Source: Legionella clemsonensis (lineage in GTDB: Bacteria > Pseudomonadota > Gammaproteobacteria > Legionellales > Legionellaceae). Taken from it: a DNA stretch of 64,000 nucleotides. This document shows positions 29,225-37,681 of the stretch, in pieces (the stretch's first letter is position 1; every line of letters begins with the position of its first letter). The notes beneath the pieces were generated by a model, which worked only from the letters and a program-made list of their open reading frames with translations, was not told the DNA's origin and made no database searches. The stretch covers positions 1,452,501 to 1,516,500 of the forward strand of contig NZ_CP016397.1 in the NCBI RefSeq assembly GCF_002240035.1, in the 5' to 3' direction. Both the position numbers and the translations under genes were made by a program.

Positions 29225-30335
29225 ATCAGGAGCAGGATTGGCTGGGGTTGTTGCCGGACAATCAGCAATAGCAACGGTTGGTCAAGAAGGCAAAGGCTTA
29301 AATTATCGTGGCTATTCTATTGATGATTTGGCAGCGCATGCAACGTTTGAGGAAGTGGCTTATTTGCTCCATTATGGTCAGTTACCCACACGCTCCGAAC
29401 TTGCCAGCTATACAAAAAAATTAATCGATTTACGTCACATTCCTGATGCCTTAAAAACGGTATTAAAATTAATTCCAAAAAATACGCATCCTATGGATGT
29501 ATTAAGAACAGGCTGTTCTCTGTTAGGCACTTTGGAGCCTGAAAATGATTTTTCGCAGCAATATAATATTGCCGATCGATTATTAGCGTTATTTCCGGGA
29601 ATGATGTGCTATTGGTATGCTTATCATTTTTTAAACAAGGAAATTTCGGGTGAGAGTGAAGAGCAAACCATTGGGGGGCATTTCCTGGCTCTTTTGCACG
29701 GCCGCAAACCGAGTAAACTCGAAGCTGATATGATGAATGTTTCATTAATTCTTTATGCAGAGCACGAGTTCAATGCCTCTACATTTGCAGCTCGAGTAAC
29801 AGCGGCTACTTTGTCTGATTTTTATTCAGCCATTACTACGGCAATTGGTACTTTACGCGGGCCTCTACATGGAGGTGCCAATGAAGCAGCAATGGAATTA
29901 ATCGCGAGATTTAAAAGTCCGGATGAAGCTGAGAGCGAGTTAATGACTATGCTTGAGCGAAAAGAAAAAATTATGGGGTTTGGGCATCGTGTTTACAGGG
30001 ATTGCGATCCACGTTCTGATATCATTAAGGCCTGGTCGCACAAATTGGCTGAGGCAAAAAATGAGATGCTTTTATATAATGTCTCAGAACGAATAGAGGC
30101 TGTAATGCGTCGTGAAAAGAAATTGTTTCCTAATCTCGATTTCTATAGTGCCTCTGCTTATCATTTTTGCGATATTCCAACATCGCTCTTTACCCCAATT
30201 TTTGTAATGTCACGTACTACTGGATGGTCAGCACATATTTTTGAACAACGTGCTGATAACAGACTTATTAGACCCACTTCAGAATATACGGGACCTGAGT
30301 CAAGAAAATTTATTGCCATTGATGCGCGAGGTTAA
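29214..30335 (+). CDS. prpC: 2-methylcitrate synthase
   Basis: Condenses propionyl-CoA with oxaloacetate. A citrate-synthase-fold protein of 373 residues with [20 protein letters not shown] at the N-terminus (the methylcitrate-synthase type), the active-site [10 protein letters not shown] histidine, and the second motif [14 protein letters not shown] 29214 overlaps the end of prpB by 11 bases and has GGAGG six to seven bases upstream. The third residue of the apparent open frame, not the TTG before it, is the start. Confidence 0.95.
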   Translation: MVNKSGAGLAGVVAGQSAIATVGQEGKGLNYRGYSIDDLAAHATFEEVAYLLHYGQLPTRSELASYTKKLIDLRHIPDALKTVLKLIPKNTHPMDVLRTGCSLLGTLEPENDFSQQYNIADRLLALFPGMMCYWYAYHFLNKEISGESEEQTIGGHFLALLHGRKPSKLEADMMNVSLILYAEHEFNASTFAARVTAATLSDFYSAITTAIGTLRGPLHGGANEAAMELIARFKSPDEAESELMTMLERKEKIMGFGHRVYRDCDPRSDIIKAWSHKLAEAKNEMLLYNVSERIEAVMRREKKLFPNLDFYSASAYHFCDIPTSLFTPIFVMSRTTGWSAHIFEQRADNRLIRPTSEYTGPESRKFIAIDARG

Positions 30336-30336
30336 T

Positions 30337-31782
30337 ATGCAGTCTTACGTAGAAGATAATGTTAAGCCTGATTATGATTCAGTATTAGTTGACATCGTTG
30401 ATTATGTATTGAATACGTCAATTGAAAGTGTTGAAGCTTATGAAACAGCACGCTTGTGTTTAATGGATACGCTAGGCTGTGGCATGCTCGCTTTAAATTT
30501 TCCAGAGTGTACAAAGTTGTTAGGGCCTGTGGTGCCTGGAGCAGTATTGCCGGGTGGTGCACGTGTTCCTGGTACCACTTATGAATTAGATCCCGTGCAG
30601 GCGGCCTTTAACATTGGTGCTATGATAAGGTGGCTTGACTTCAATGACACCTGGCTTGCAGCTGAGTGGGGACATCCCTCCGATAATCTGGGTGCAATTT
30701 TAGCAGTAGCAGATTATATTAGTCGCCAAAAACTGAGAGAGGGTAAAGCAGGATTTACCATGCATGATGTGCTGACTGCAATGATTAAGGCACATGAAAT
30801 TCAAGGCTGCCTGGCTCTTGAAAATAGTTTTAATCGCGTTGGTTTGGATCATGTGATTTTAGTAAAGATTGCCAGTGCTGCAGTCGCTGCTCAGTTATTG
30901 GGAGCAGATAGAGACATGATGCTGCGCACTTTATCTCAAGTCTTTGTAGATGGCCAAAGTCTCAGAACCTACCGACATGCGCCAAATGCGGGTTCTCGTA
31001 AATCCTGGGCTGCAGGGGATGCCACCGCACGAGCTGTACGTCTGGCATTCATTGCTGCAACGGGTGAAATGGGGTACCCAAGTGCATTAACAGCGCCCAA
31101 ATGGGGTTTTTATGATGTCCTTTTTGGGGAAAAATCATTTAAATTTCAGCGTCCCTATGGCAGTTATGTGATGGAAAATGTTTTATTCAAATTATCCTAT
31201 CCTGCTGAGTTCCATGCCCAAACTGCTGTAGAATGTGCGGTGGCATTGCATTCCTTGGTAAAGGAGCGTTTTAATGACATCGCAACTATTGAATTAGTCA
31301 CGCATGAATCAGCAATTCGCATCATCAGTAAGCAAGGGAAATTACATAATCCTGCTGATAGAGATCATTGTTTGCAATATATGGTAGCAGTTGCTCTGTT
31401 GCATGGAGATTTACGCGCTGAACACTATGAGGATATGGCAGCAGCTGATCCTCGTATTGATCAATTACGTGCAAAAATGGTGGTGACTGAGAATAAACAA
31501 TTTTCCAAAGATTATCATGATCCAGAAAAGCGCTCTATCGCTAATAGTATTAAGTTAATGTTTAACGATGGGACAGAATCAAGAGTAGTGACTGTCGAAT
31601 ATCCTATTGGCCATAAGCGGCGCCGTGAGGAAGGTATTCCTGTCCTTCTTGCAAAATTTAAACATAATTTAGCAACGCGTTTTACACCTGCAAAAGTGGA
31701 AGCTATTGCTCAAGCGATGAATGACACGAATACCTTAGCTACAATGCCTGTGGTGGATTTTATGGCGATGTGGCAGGAATGA
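30337..31782 (+). CDS. prpD: 2-methylcitrate dehydratase
   Basis: Dehydrates 2-methylcitrate to methylaconitate, of the MmgE/PrpD family. The 481-residue protein starts [14 protein letters not shown] one base after the prpC stop, with GAGG upstream; the frame is open into prpC but that part is shadow. Segments such as [21 protein letters not shown] and [20 protein letters not shown] are characteristic. The operon here is prpBCD, without prpR or an acnM/prpF gene. Confidence 0.96.
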   Translation: MQSYVEDNVKPDYDSVLVDIVDYVLNTSIESVEAYETARLCLMDTLGCGMLALNFPECTKLLGPVVPGAVLPGGARVPGTTYELDPVQAAFNIGAMIRWLDFNDTWLAAEWGHPSDNLGAILAVADYISRQKLREGKAGFTMHDVLTAMIKAHEIQGCLALENSFNRVGLDHVILVKIASAAVAAQLLGADRDMMLRTLSQVFVDGQSLRTYRHAPNAGSRKSWAAGDATARAVRLAFIAATGEMGYPSALTAPKWGFYDVLFGEKSFKFQRPYGSYVMENVLFKLSYPAEFHAQTAVECAVALHSLVKERFNDIATIELVTHESAIRIISKQGKLHNPADRDHCLQYMVAVALLHGDLRAEHYEDMAAADPRIDQLRAKMVVTENKQFSKDYHDPEKRSIANSIKLMFNDGTESRVVTVEYPIGHKRRREEGIPVLLAKFKHNLATRFTPAKVEAIAQAMNDTNTLATMPVVDFMAMWQE

Positions 31783-31790
31783 TAGCTCAT

Positions 31791-31817
31791 GCAGAGCAGG
31801 TTTTAACCTGCATCTGC
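31791..31817. terminator. Convergent terminator hairpin between prpD and ppsR
   Basis: GCAGAGCAGGTT pairs with AACCTGCATCTGC with one bulged base, directly after the prpD stop and before the ppsR stop. A weak U-tract on either side; probably serves both directions. Confidence 0.5.
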
Positions 31818-32633
31818 TTAAAATTTGCGCTTTATCCCTGCTGCAGCTAAAACTTTAGTCGCAATTTCTTCGATAGAATAGCGGGTCGAATTCAAATAGG
31901 GAATTTTTTCCCGTTTGTACATTGCCTCCACTTCACTGACTTCAAGGCGACATTGCTCAGCTGAAGCATATTTGCTATTCGGCCGCCGCTCTGTGCGAAT
32001 ATGTTGCAATCGCTCCGCGTCTATGGTTAATCCAAAAAGTTTGTGTTTATAAGGTCTTAGTGTATCGGGCAAGTTTAAAAAGGTTAAATCTTCCTCAGTG
32101 AAAGGGTAATTCGCTGCCAGCACCCCAAAGTGTAAGGCCATATAAATACAGCTTGGTGTTTTACCACAGCGAGAAACACCGATTAAAACGATGTCTGCTT
32201 TGTCATAATCACGAATTTTTATCCCATCATCATGCGCTAGTGCATAATCCACAGCTTCAATGCGTTGCCTGTAGGATTGAGAATTAGCTACACCATGTGT
32301 ACGACCTACCGTATAGGATGATTTAGCGTGTAGTGCCTGTTCAAGAGGACCCAGGAAAGTATTAAATAAGTCAAACATACTTGCCTTTGCTTGTTGAATT
32401 GTCTTAACAATCTCTGGGTTGACCAAGGTCATAAAAACAAGGGGTTTAACTCCTGTTTCTTCATAACAACTGTTGATTCGTTGAACTGCTGCTTCTGCCT
32501 TCAGGACGGAGTCAATATAAGGAAGGGTAAGTTTTTCAAATTCTATATTTTCAAATTGGGTAATTAAACTATTACCTAAATTTTCAGCAGTAATACCGGT
32601 ACCATCGGATATCATAAATACATGCTGCTTCAT
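31818..32633 (-). CDS. ppsR: PEP synthase regulatory kinase/phosphotransferase (DUF299)
   Basis: Bifunctional ADP-dependent kinase and Pi-dependent pyrophosphorylase that switches phosphoenolpyruvate synthase off and on. The family N-terminus HVFMISDGTGITAENLG and the P-loop GVSRCGKTPSCIYMALHFG (about residue 150) are both present; 271 residues. ATG 32633 has AGAGG upstream. The usual partner ppsA is not adjacent within the window. Confidence 0.94.
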   Translation of the reverse strand: MKQHVFMISDGTGITAENLGNSLITQFENIEFEKLTLPYIDSVLKAEAAVQRINSCYEETGVKPLVFMTLVNPEIVKTIQQAKASMFDLFNTFLGPLEQALHAKSSYTVGRTHGVANSQSYRQRIEAVDYALAHDDGIKIRDYDKADIVLIGVSRCGKTPSCIYMALHFGVLAANYPFTEEDLTFLNLPDTLRPYKHKLFGLTIDAERLQHIRTERRPNSKYASAEQCRLEVSEVEAMYKREKIPYLNSTRYSIEEIATKVLAAAGIKRKF

Positions 32634-32971
32634 AAGCCTCTCTGGTAGAACCATTATGAAAAGATTCTAATAGATCTGTAACTTGGCTTCCAGCATTCGT
32701 TACGGACGGCGTAGGGCTTGGAAATTTTTTTTCCTTCTGTTATGTTGCTTATAGGCGCTAATAATGCGCTATGATTAACTCATGGGCTCGCCGTAGCATT
32801 GTCTTTTATATCCTTGAGATGCACTGTGCATAACAGGAATGAGGTCGTTAGAGCTATCTATAATAAAGATTACTTAATTTGGATACACGAATTATTCTAT
32901 AAGGAAACTGCTTAAAGAAAGCATGAGTAAAAATGCCTGTTCATTTTTAGCTAAAATTCAGGATAAAAACA
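32634..32971. other. Intergenic region upstream of ppsR and the 32972 gene
   Basis: No substantial gene is seen in these 338 bases. A 19-codon frame (32923-32982, beginning MSKNACSFLAKIQ) overlaps the start of the next gene by 11 bases and could couple its translation, but its ribosome binding site is weak. Confidence 0.4.
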
Positions 32972-33430
32972 ATGGAGCATAGTCGTCTTCAGCAAAATAG
33001 TGTTCTTTTCATCGTTGGAATTATTTCCTTAGTGTTGAGTCTCGTTTTATTTGTTTTTAGTCTTTATATCATTCCTTTTCTGTTTTGGGATTGGGTTTAT
33101 GACGTGCCTGAATTTATTTCAATTTGGAGAGAATGGTTAAAATCTGAATATAATTTTACCCATATGGGTGCTACCTGGTCTATTTTCTTGATGCTTATCG
33201 CTCCTTCACTGTTATTTGGCTATATTTCTTATTTAGCATCCAATTATATTGATAATCGTATTTATCATCTGGTTCCAGATAAAGTTGAAAATGAAATGCA
33301 AGAGGAGATTAGAAGAGATTTGCGAGATACGCTTCTGGCAATTGTTAAAGTACTGGGTGCGATTGCTTTAGTGTTAATCATTGTTTCCATAATCCAATGG
33401 TTTCTTGCTGTTCCTGCGCCTGTTGAATAA
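32972..33430 (+). CDS. Membrane protein of unknown function
   Basis: A 152-residue protein with three hydrophobic segments at about 12-38, 68-92 and 122-145, and an acidic/basic helical stretch between the last two (DKVENEMQEEIRRDLRDTL). I do not recognise a family. It is followed after nine bases by the Sel1-like gene with a good ribosome binding site (AAGGAG), so the two form an operon and probably act together at the inner membrane. Confidence 0.8.
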   Translation: MEHSRLQQNSVLFIVGIISLVLSLVLFVFSLYIIPFLFWDWVYDVPEFISIWREWLKSEYNFTHMGATWSIFLMLIAPSLLFGYISYLASNYIDNRIYHLVPDKVENEMQEEIRRDLRDTLLAIVKVLGAIALVLIIVSIIQWFLAVPAPVE

Positions 33431-33439
33431 GGAGAAAAC

Positions 33440-34027
33440 ATGTTATTCAAACGCTACAAGATTAGAAGATTAACAAAAAAGTTAAAAGCAATGCAGCAAA
33501 ATCGTATTCATAATCAACCACCGGATGAAATACTGGCTAAAGAAATTGGCTACTACCATGAGCTGGCCACCATTTATAAAAGTTTGATAGGCCATAAAAA
33601 ATATCCTTATGCGGCTGATATGGTAATTGCTTGTCTGCGTGCAGCAGGAAATCTCGATGATGCAAACGCTCAGTATGAAGTTGCCAAAACTCTACTCGAT
33701 GAAGCTAAATTTAGAGAGCGTTTGCAATTGGAAGGGCTTTTTGCAAACCCAAGTAATGAACGCCAAATGAAACAACTGTATGAAGAAGCTTTGGTTTATT
33801 TACAATCTGCTGAAAAACTTGGCCATGTGCTAGCAAAACGTCTTCATGGTCTCTGTTATATCAATGGTTGGGGGGTTAGTTCTGATAAAGAGAAAGGCTT
33901 TGAATTAGTGGTGGCTAGCATTGAGCAAGAAAATAGTTGGGATCGCGTTCCGCAAATATTCGCATCCATAGGCCTTAATAAGCCTGAGTTTTTTGCTGCC
34001 ATTATGAAACATCGAAAAACCTCTTAA
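33440..34027 (+). CDS. Sel1/TPR-like repeat protein
   Basis: A 195-residue soluble helical protein. The segment from about 125 to 160 (YLQSAEKLGHVLAKRLHGLC then INGWGVSSDKEKGFELV) matches one Sel1-like repeat, and the region before it looks like degenerate helical repeats. Sel1 proteins in Legionella include host-interaction factors, but there is no signal peptide here and a function cannot be assigned. Pairs with the membrane protein upstream. Confidence 0.78.
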   Translation: MLFKRYKIRRLTKKLKAMQQNRIHNQPPDEILAKEIGYYHELATIYKSLIGHKKYPYAADMVIACLRAAGNLDDANAQYEVAKTLLDEAKFRERLQLEGLFANPSNERQMKQLYEEALVYLQSAEKLGHVLAKRLHGLCYINGWGVSSDKEKGFELVVASIEQENSWDRVPQIFASIGLNKPEFFAAIMKHRKTS

Positions 34028-34057
34028 GCATCATTCTTTACCTAAATCTTACAGGTA

Positions 34058-34089
34058 TTTGGGCGAGATTTAGAGCTGCTACGCCCAAA
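34058..34089. repeat. Perfect 8-bp inverted repeat after the Sel1 gene
   Basis: TTTGGGCG (34058-34065) and CGCCCAAA (34082-34089) are perfect inverted repeats around a 16-base loop, 30 bases after the Sel1 gene stop. No T-run follows, so it may be a weak terminator or a site. Confidence 0.45.
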
Positions 34090-34161
34090 GAACTGGCTTC
34101 GCATTGCTGGCTTAGTCCTAAAGCGCCTCCTATTGCAGTAAAAGCACCTTCTATTCATTAA

Positions 34162-34264
34162 TTGAGCCGAATAAAGTTAATAATCGGCTTGAAGAATGAG
34201 CCGAAAATTGCTAATATTAAAATCATCTGATGAGCCGAATACATCAACTAATTGGCTCAAGAGG
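34162..34264. promoter_or_regulatory. 34-bp-periodic array of TGAGCCGAA sites upstream of fic
   Basis: TGAGCCGAA occurs at 34163, 34197 and 34231, spaced exactly 34 bp. The first and third copies have an inverted partner, GGCTTGA at 34186-34192 and GGCTCA at 34254-34259, each 17 bp from its mate. The units are otherwise diverged, so this is a degenerate tandem repeat whose conserved part is the half-site. It ends just before the ribosome binding site of the Fic gene, which itself encodes an HTH-like C-terminus, suggesting an autoregulatory operator. The binding protein is inferred, not shown. Confidence 0.65.
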
Positions 34265-34271
34265 AAATTTA

Positions 34272-35414
34272 ATGACACATACTTCAGTAAAATGGATCTG
34301 GCAACAGACAGATTGGCCTCACTTTTATTGGCAAGAAACAGTTATTCAACCTCTATTACGGGAAGTGCGATTAACACAAGGGGTTTTGCTAGGCAAAACC
34401 GGAGCGATAGTAGAAAATGTGACACTTGAATCGGCACTGGATACCTTGCTGCAAAATATTATTGCATCATCCGCTATTGAAGGAGAGCAGTTAAATGTCC
34501 AATCTGTGCGTTCTTCACTGGCAAAACGAATCGGTCTACATTTAGAAAAATCTTACCCAACGAACAAGCGTTCTGAAGGCTTAGCGCAAATGATGCTGGA
34601 TGCTATTTGTAATTTGGATACGCCTTTGTCGCTGGCTCGCTTGTTGCAATGGCATCAGTGGTTGTTTCCTGATGATACAATTTCTCTATTGTATCCTGTT
34701 AAAGCAGGACAATTGCGTGGTGAAGAACCTATGCAGGTTGTCTCCGGTCGTATTGATAGACCAACTGTACATTATGAAGCCCCGCCGAGAGAGCGATTAG
34801 AGCACGAATTAACTGCATTTATAACCTGGTTTAATCAAAGCTTAAACGATCCTGTAGTAGATCCTTTACTACGAGCGGCTATTTGCCATTTCTGGTTTGT
34901 AACGCTTCATCCATTTGAGGATGGAAATGGACGGATCACTCGCGCTTTAACGGATTTAGCTTTAGCTCAGAGTGATAAGCAGAGTATCCGTTTATACGCC
35001 ATGTCCGCTACCATTCTTGCAAATCGAAATGATTATTACCACATATTGGAAAAAAGTCAGCGTAATACCATGGATATAACGCCATGGCTATGTTGGTTTC
35101 TGAGAATATTGGAAGATAGTATACAAACTGCAATCAATAAAATTGATCAAACACTTGTAAAAAGTCGTTTTTGGCAGACCTTTCAGACAGTGGATCTGTC
35201 AAAAGAGCAAATCAAAGTTCTCAATCGAATGTTTGATGAGGCTGATCCAAATTTTGAACTGGGCATCAGTGCCGCTCAATATAAAAAAATTGCCAAAGTA
35301 AGTAAGGCAACAGCTACCAGACATCTAGCTGATTTGCTTGAAAAAGGGTGTGTTGAAAAATTACCTGGCGGCGGAAGAAGTACACGATATCAAATTAAAT
35401 TGAAACTTAGCTAA
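34272..35414 (+). CDS. Fic-family adenylyltransferase-like protein with C-terminal HTH region
   Basis: Fic enzymes usually transfer AMP from ATP to target proteins. Order of parts in the 380-residue protein: a DUF4172-like N-terminus (VKWIWQQTDWPHFYW), the autoinhibitory helix motif SSAIEGE at 66-72, the Fic core with the catalytic loop HPFEDGNGR at 213-221 (all key residues intact), and a C-terminal winged-helix-like segment (YKKIAKVSKATATRHLADLL). This is the class II, intramolecularly inhibited type, widespread in bacteria, usually not a secreted effector. ATG 34272 has AAGAGGAAA upstream; the sequence 5' of it is the repeat array. No antitoxin partner gene is adjacent. Confidence 0.92.
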   Translation: MTHTSVKWIWQQTDWPHFYWQETVIQPLLREVRLTQGVLLGKTGAIVENVTLESALDTLLQNIIASSAIEGEQLNVQSVRSSLAKRIGLHLEKSYPTNKRSEGLAQMMLDAICNLDTPLSLARLLQWHQWLFPDDTISLLYPVKAGQLRGEEPMQVVSGRIDRPTVHYEAPPRERLEHELTAFITWFNQSLNDPVVDPLLRAAICHFWFVTLHPFEDGNGRITRALTDLALAQSDKQSIRLYAMSATILANRNDYYHILEKSQRNTMDITPWLCWFLRILEDSIQTAINKIDQTLVKSRFWQTFQTVDLSKEQIKVLNRMFDEADPNFELGISAAQYKKIAKVSKATATRHLADLLEKGCVEKLPGGGRSTRYQIKLKLS

Positions 35415-35560
35415 AAATTACCATGACTTACGAAAACTCATTACAACTGAAGAACTTCGATGCAAAATTATCGAAGGGACAACCCAGTACTGAAGATATT
35501 AAATAATTTCAAAAAAATACTTCACAGTAGAGATAGGCTCATAAAGGCGTATCGCGCTAT

Positions 35561-35677
35561 TTAGTCATAGTTGATTTCTGGATACGCCCACTCCACCTGA
35601 AATGAAGTTTCTGGCAGTGAGCCAATGGATCTTCGCCCATTTTGCAATAACCTCTCCCAGAATGCCTTTTTAGTCAT
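35561..35677 (-). CDS. 38-residue small protein coupled to the carbonic anhydrase gene
   Basis: The ATG at 35677 overlaps the stop of the upstream carbonic anhydrase gene as ATGA, the usual sign of translational coupling. The frame reads MTKKAFWERLLQNGRRSIGS and continues through LPETSFQVEWAYPEINYD to TAA. The N-terminal half is basic and helical, the C-terminal half acidic and aromatic. I do not recognise a family. An inverted repeat (GGCGTATC and GATACGCC, 35588-35546) spans its 3' end and may terminate the unit. Confidence 0.6.
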   Translation of the reverse strand: MTKKAFWERLLQNGRRSIGSLPETSFQVEWAYPEINYD

Positions 35678-36693
35678 TGAGCAAGATAGTGCGGAACATA
35701 AGTGGTTAAAGGTTCAGTTGATTGAACGGATTTAAATAAAGTGTGTTGCCTACAGAATTGATAATATCCTGTAGAGTCTCGAAGATTTTTTTTCAACTCT
35801 TTTAAGTTGTCTAACTGTATTTTTACTCCTGATGTAATCAATTCCTGAAATTCTTGATCAGTTTGATTAGAATATAATTCGCCTATTTCACCCCAAAGTC
35901 TTTCTATGACTAAAGGTTTTAAGTGCTCCCAAATTGTACTCAAATCAGATTTTAGTGCAGAAAATAATTGCCTGGACTTCTGAAATTCATCAGCCGTTTT
36001 GGGTTGAAGAAATTGTGCTAAATACTCATGAGCAACTTGTTTAACAATTTGATTTCTCCTCTCGTCAATTGATAATTTTAATGCTTCTTCTAGAGGGACA
36101 AAGACTTCTTGATTCTCCTGATAAATAAAAATCTCACCTGATTCAAATTTATAAAACCACCCATGAATCGTTAATTCATTAGAGGCTAGTTTTTGAGCAA
36201 TAATGGGATAGGTTTTTAAATGCTCTATTTGGACAAGAACATTTTGCTTAATAACGCTCTCTAACTCTATAATCTCCTTTTTATCTTGCAATTTTTTCAC
36301 TACTGAAGAAGCATGTGTTAGCCAGGACGCCACTGAGGGTAGCTGTTCTGCCAAGTTCGGCGTAAGCAAGCCCTTCATTGCACCACAGTCTGAGTGTCCA
36401 CAGAGGATTATATTTCTTACCTTAAGAACCTTCAAAGCATATTCAATGGCTGCAATTTCGCTTGCGCTATTGTTTGTTTCATTAGGAGGAACAATGTTGC
36501 CTACATTACGCACAACAAATAAGTCACCAGGAGTTGATTGAGTTAATAGATTGGGAACAATACGAGAGTCAGCGCACGTAATAAACAAGGCATCAGGGTA
36601 TTGTCCATTACTTAACATTTGGAAGAGAGAGTCCATTTCCTTGAATACTTCTTGACGAAATTTGCGAACACCTAACAGGAGTTTTATGAGCAT
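35674..36693 (-). CDS. Beta-carbonic anhydrase with long C-terminal extension
   Basis: Interconverts CO2 and bicarbonate. The zinc ligands and catalytic dyad of the beta class are intact: C40-x-D42-x-R44 (TCADSRIVPN) and H100-x-x-C103 (GHSDCGAMKG). The catalytic domain ends near residue 210, as in ordinary enzymes of about 200-220 residues; a further roughly 125 helical residues (from about FLQPKTADEFQKSRQLFSAL) match nothing I know. No signal peptide, so cytoplasmic. Overlaps a 38-codon gene downstream. Confidence 0.93.
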   Translation of the reverse strand: MLIKLLLGVRKFRQEVFKEMDSLFQMLSNGQYPDALFITCADSRIVPNLLTQSTPGDLFVVRNVGNIVPPNETNNSASEIAAIEYALKVLKVRNIILCGHSDCGAMKGLLTPNLAEQLPSVASWLTHASSVVKKLQDKKEIIELESVIKQNVLVQIEHLKTYPIIAQKLASNELTIHGWFYKFESGEIFIYQENQEVFVPLEEALKLSIDERRNQIVKQVAHEYLAQFLQPKTADEFQKSRQLFSALKSDLSTIWEHLKPLVIERLWGEIGELYSNQTDQEFQELITSGVKIQLDNLKELKKNLRDSTGYYQFCRQHTLFKSVQSTEPLTTYVPHYLAQ

Positions 36694-36818
36694 TTTTTTT
36701 CCTATAAATTAATGTTGTCAGAAAATATCTCATTATTGCAACTTCATCAAGTATTATTGCATTTTCGTTAAGATCTCTCGATGTATTTTCATCAGCTATA
36801 CACAGTGAGCTAAGTGAG

Positions 36819-37676
36819 CTACAAAAAAAATCCTAAATACCAATTTAAAATTGCTTTTCCCCAGAACAAGGATAAGAGGCCAGACAAACAAAGAAAGGGC
36901 CCGAAAGGAATTGGGGTTTCTTTTCCCTTTTTCATCATTGAAAGGTAAATTAATCCTATTACCGCACCTGAAAGTGAGGCTATTAATAAAATAAGCGGCA
37001 GAGATGTCCAGCCAAACCAGGCACCAAATGCTGCAAATAATTTGAAGTCTCCATTTCCCATGCCAATTTTACCTCTGACTAAATAAAATAATTTTATAAC
37101 CAGCCAAAGGCTAAGATAAGCCGCGACGCTACTTAAAACTGCATCTGTTAGTGAAGTAAATAATGATTGAGTATTAGCTATCAAGCCAAGCCATAGCAGG
37201 CTTAACGTTAATACGTCAGGTAAAATTTGATGTTCCAGATCAATAAAAAAAAGACAGATTAAAAACCAAATAAACAACAGGACAAACAAGAGCGTTAAAT
37301 TAAAGCCAAATACCCACGCAGAAAGCAGCGAAAGAAGACAGGTTGTCAACTCTACAAGGGGATAACGTAGAGAAATAGAATGACCACATTGTTTGCAACG
37401 TCCTCGTTGCAAGCAATAACTAAGAATGGGAATATTATTGAGTGCTGAAAGGGTGTTTTTACAATATGGGCAGAAGGAACGAGGTAAATATAAATTAATT
37501 TTTCGATTGACGCTTCCTGGTAAATTTAGGAAAACACGACATTCCTCTTCAAATTCAGTGCGAAGCATGATGGGCAAACGATAAATAATTACATTTAGAA
37601 GGCTTCCTACCGCTAATGAAAAGAGTGTTAAAAAAATATAAGTCATTGGGGAGGAAATTATTTCAAGATTGAGCAT
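36819..37676 (-). CDS. pilD: Prepilin peptidase / N-methyltransferase
   Basis: Inner-membrane aspartic protease that cleaves and methylates type IV prepilins and type II secretion pseudopilins. The 285-residue protein has the cytoplasmic zinc-type cysteine pairs CPYC and CKQC, the catalytic aspartates in IDLEHQILPD and in GMGNGDFKLFAAFGAW, and about eight membrane helices. Last gene of pilBCD, five bases after pilC. In Legionella PilD serves both pili and the Lsp type II system. Confidence 0.97.
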   Translation of the reverse strand: MLNLEIISSPMTYIFLTLFSLAVGSLLNVIIYRLPIMLRTEFEEECRVFLNLPGSVNRKINLYLPRSFCPYCKNTLSALNNIPILSYCLQRGRCKQCGHSISLRYPLVELTTCLLSLLSAWVFGFNLTLLFVLLFIWFLICLFFIDLEHQILPDVLTLSLLWLGLIANTQSLFTSLTDAVLSSVAAYLSLWLVIKLFYLVRGKIGMGNGDFKLFAAFGAWFGWTSLPLILLIASLSGAVIGLIYLSMMKKGKETPIPFGPFLCLSGLLSLFWGKAILNWYLGFFL

Positions 37677-37681
37677 TTTTA

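Noticed and set aside
30241-30336. 32-residue N-terminal extension of prpD
   Set aside because: It lies within prpC; ATG 30337 has a site upstream and matches the PrpD N-terminus.
34196-34429. 77-residue frame overlapping the start of fic
   Set aside because: It is an out-of-frame shadow across the repeat array and the first part of the Fic gene, with no coding character.
35423-35506. 27-codon frame after fic (MTYENSLQLKNFDAKLSKG and on), considered as an antitoxin or partner
   Set aside because: No ribosome binding site and no recognisable motif; it is probably chance or a remnant.
34058-35588. The two 8-bp inverted repeats around fic as ends of a mobile element
   Set aside because: Their sequences are unrelated to each other, no transposase or target duplication is present, and the second lies in the coupled small gene.
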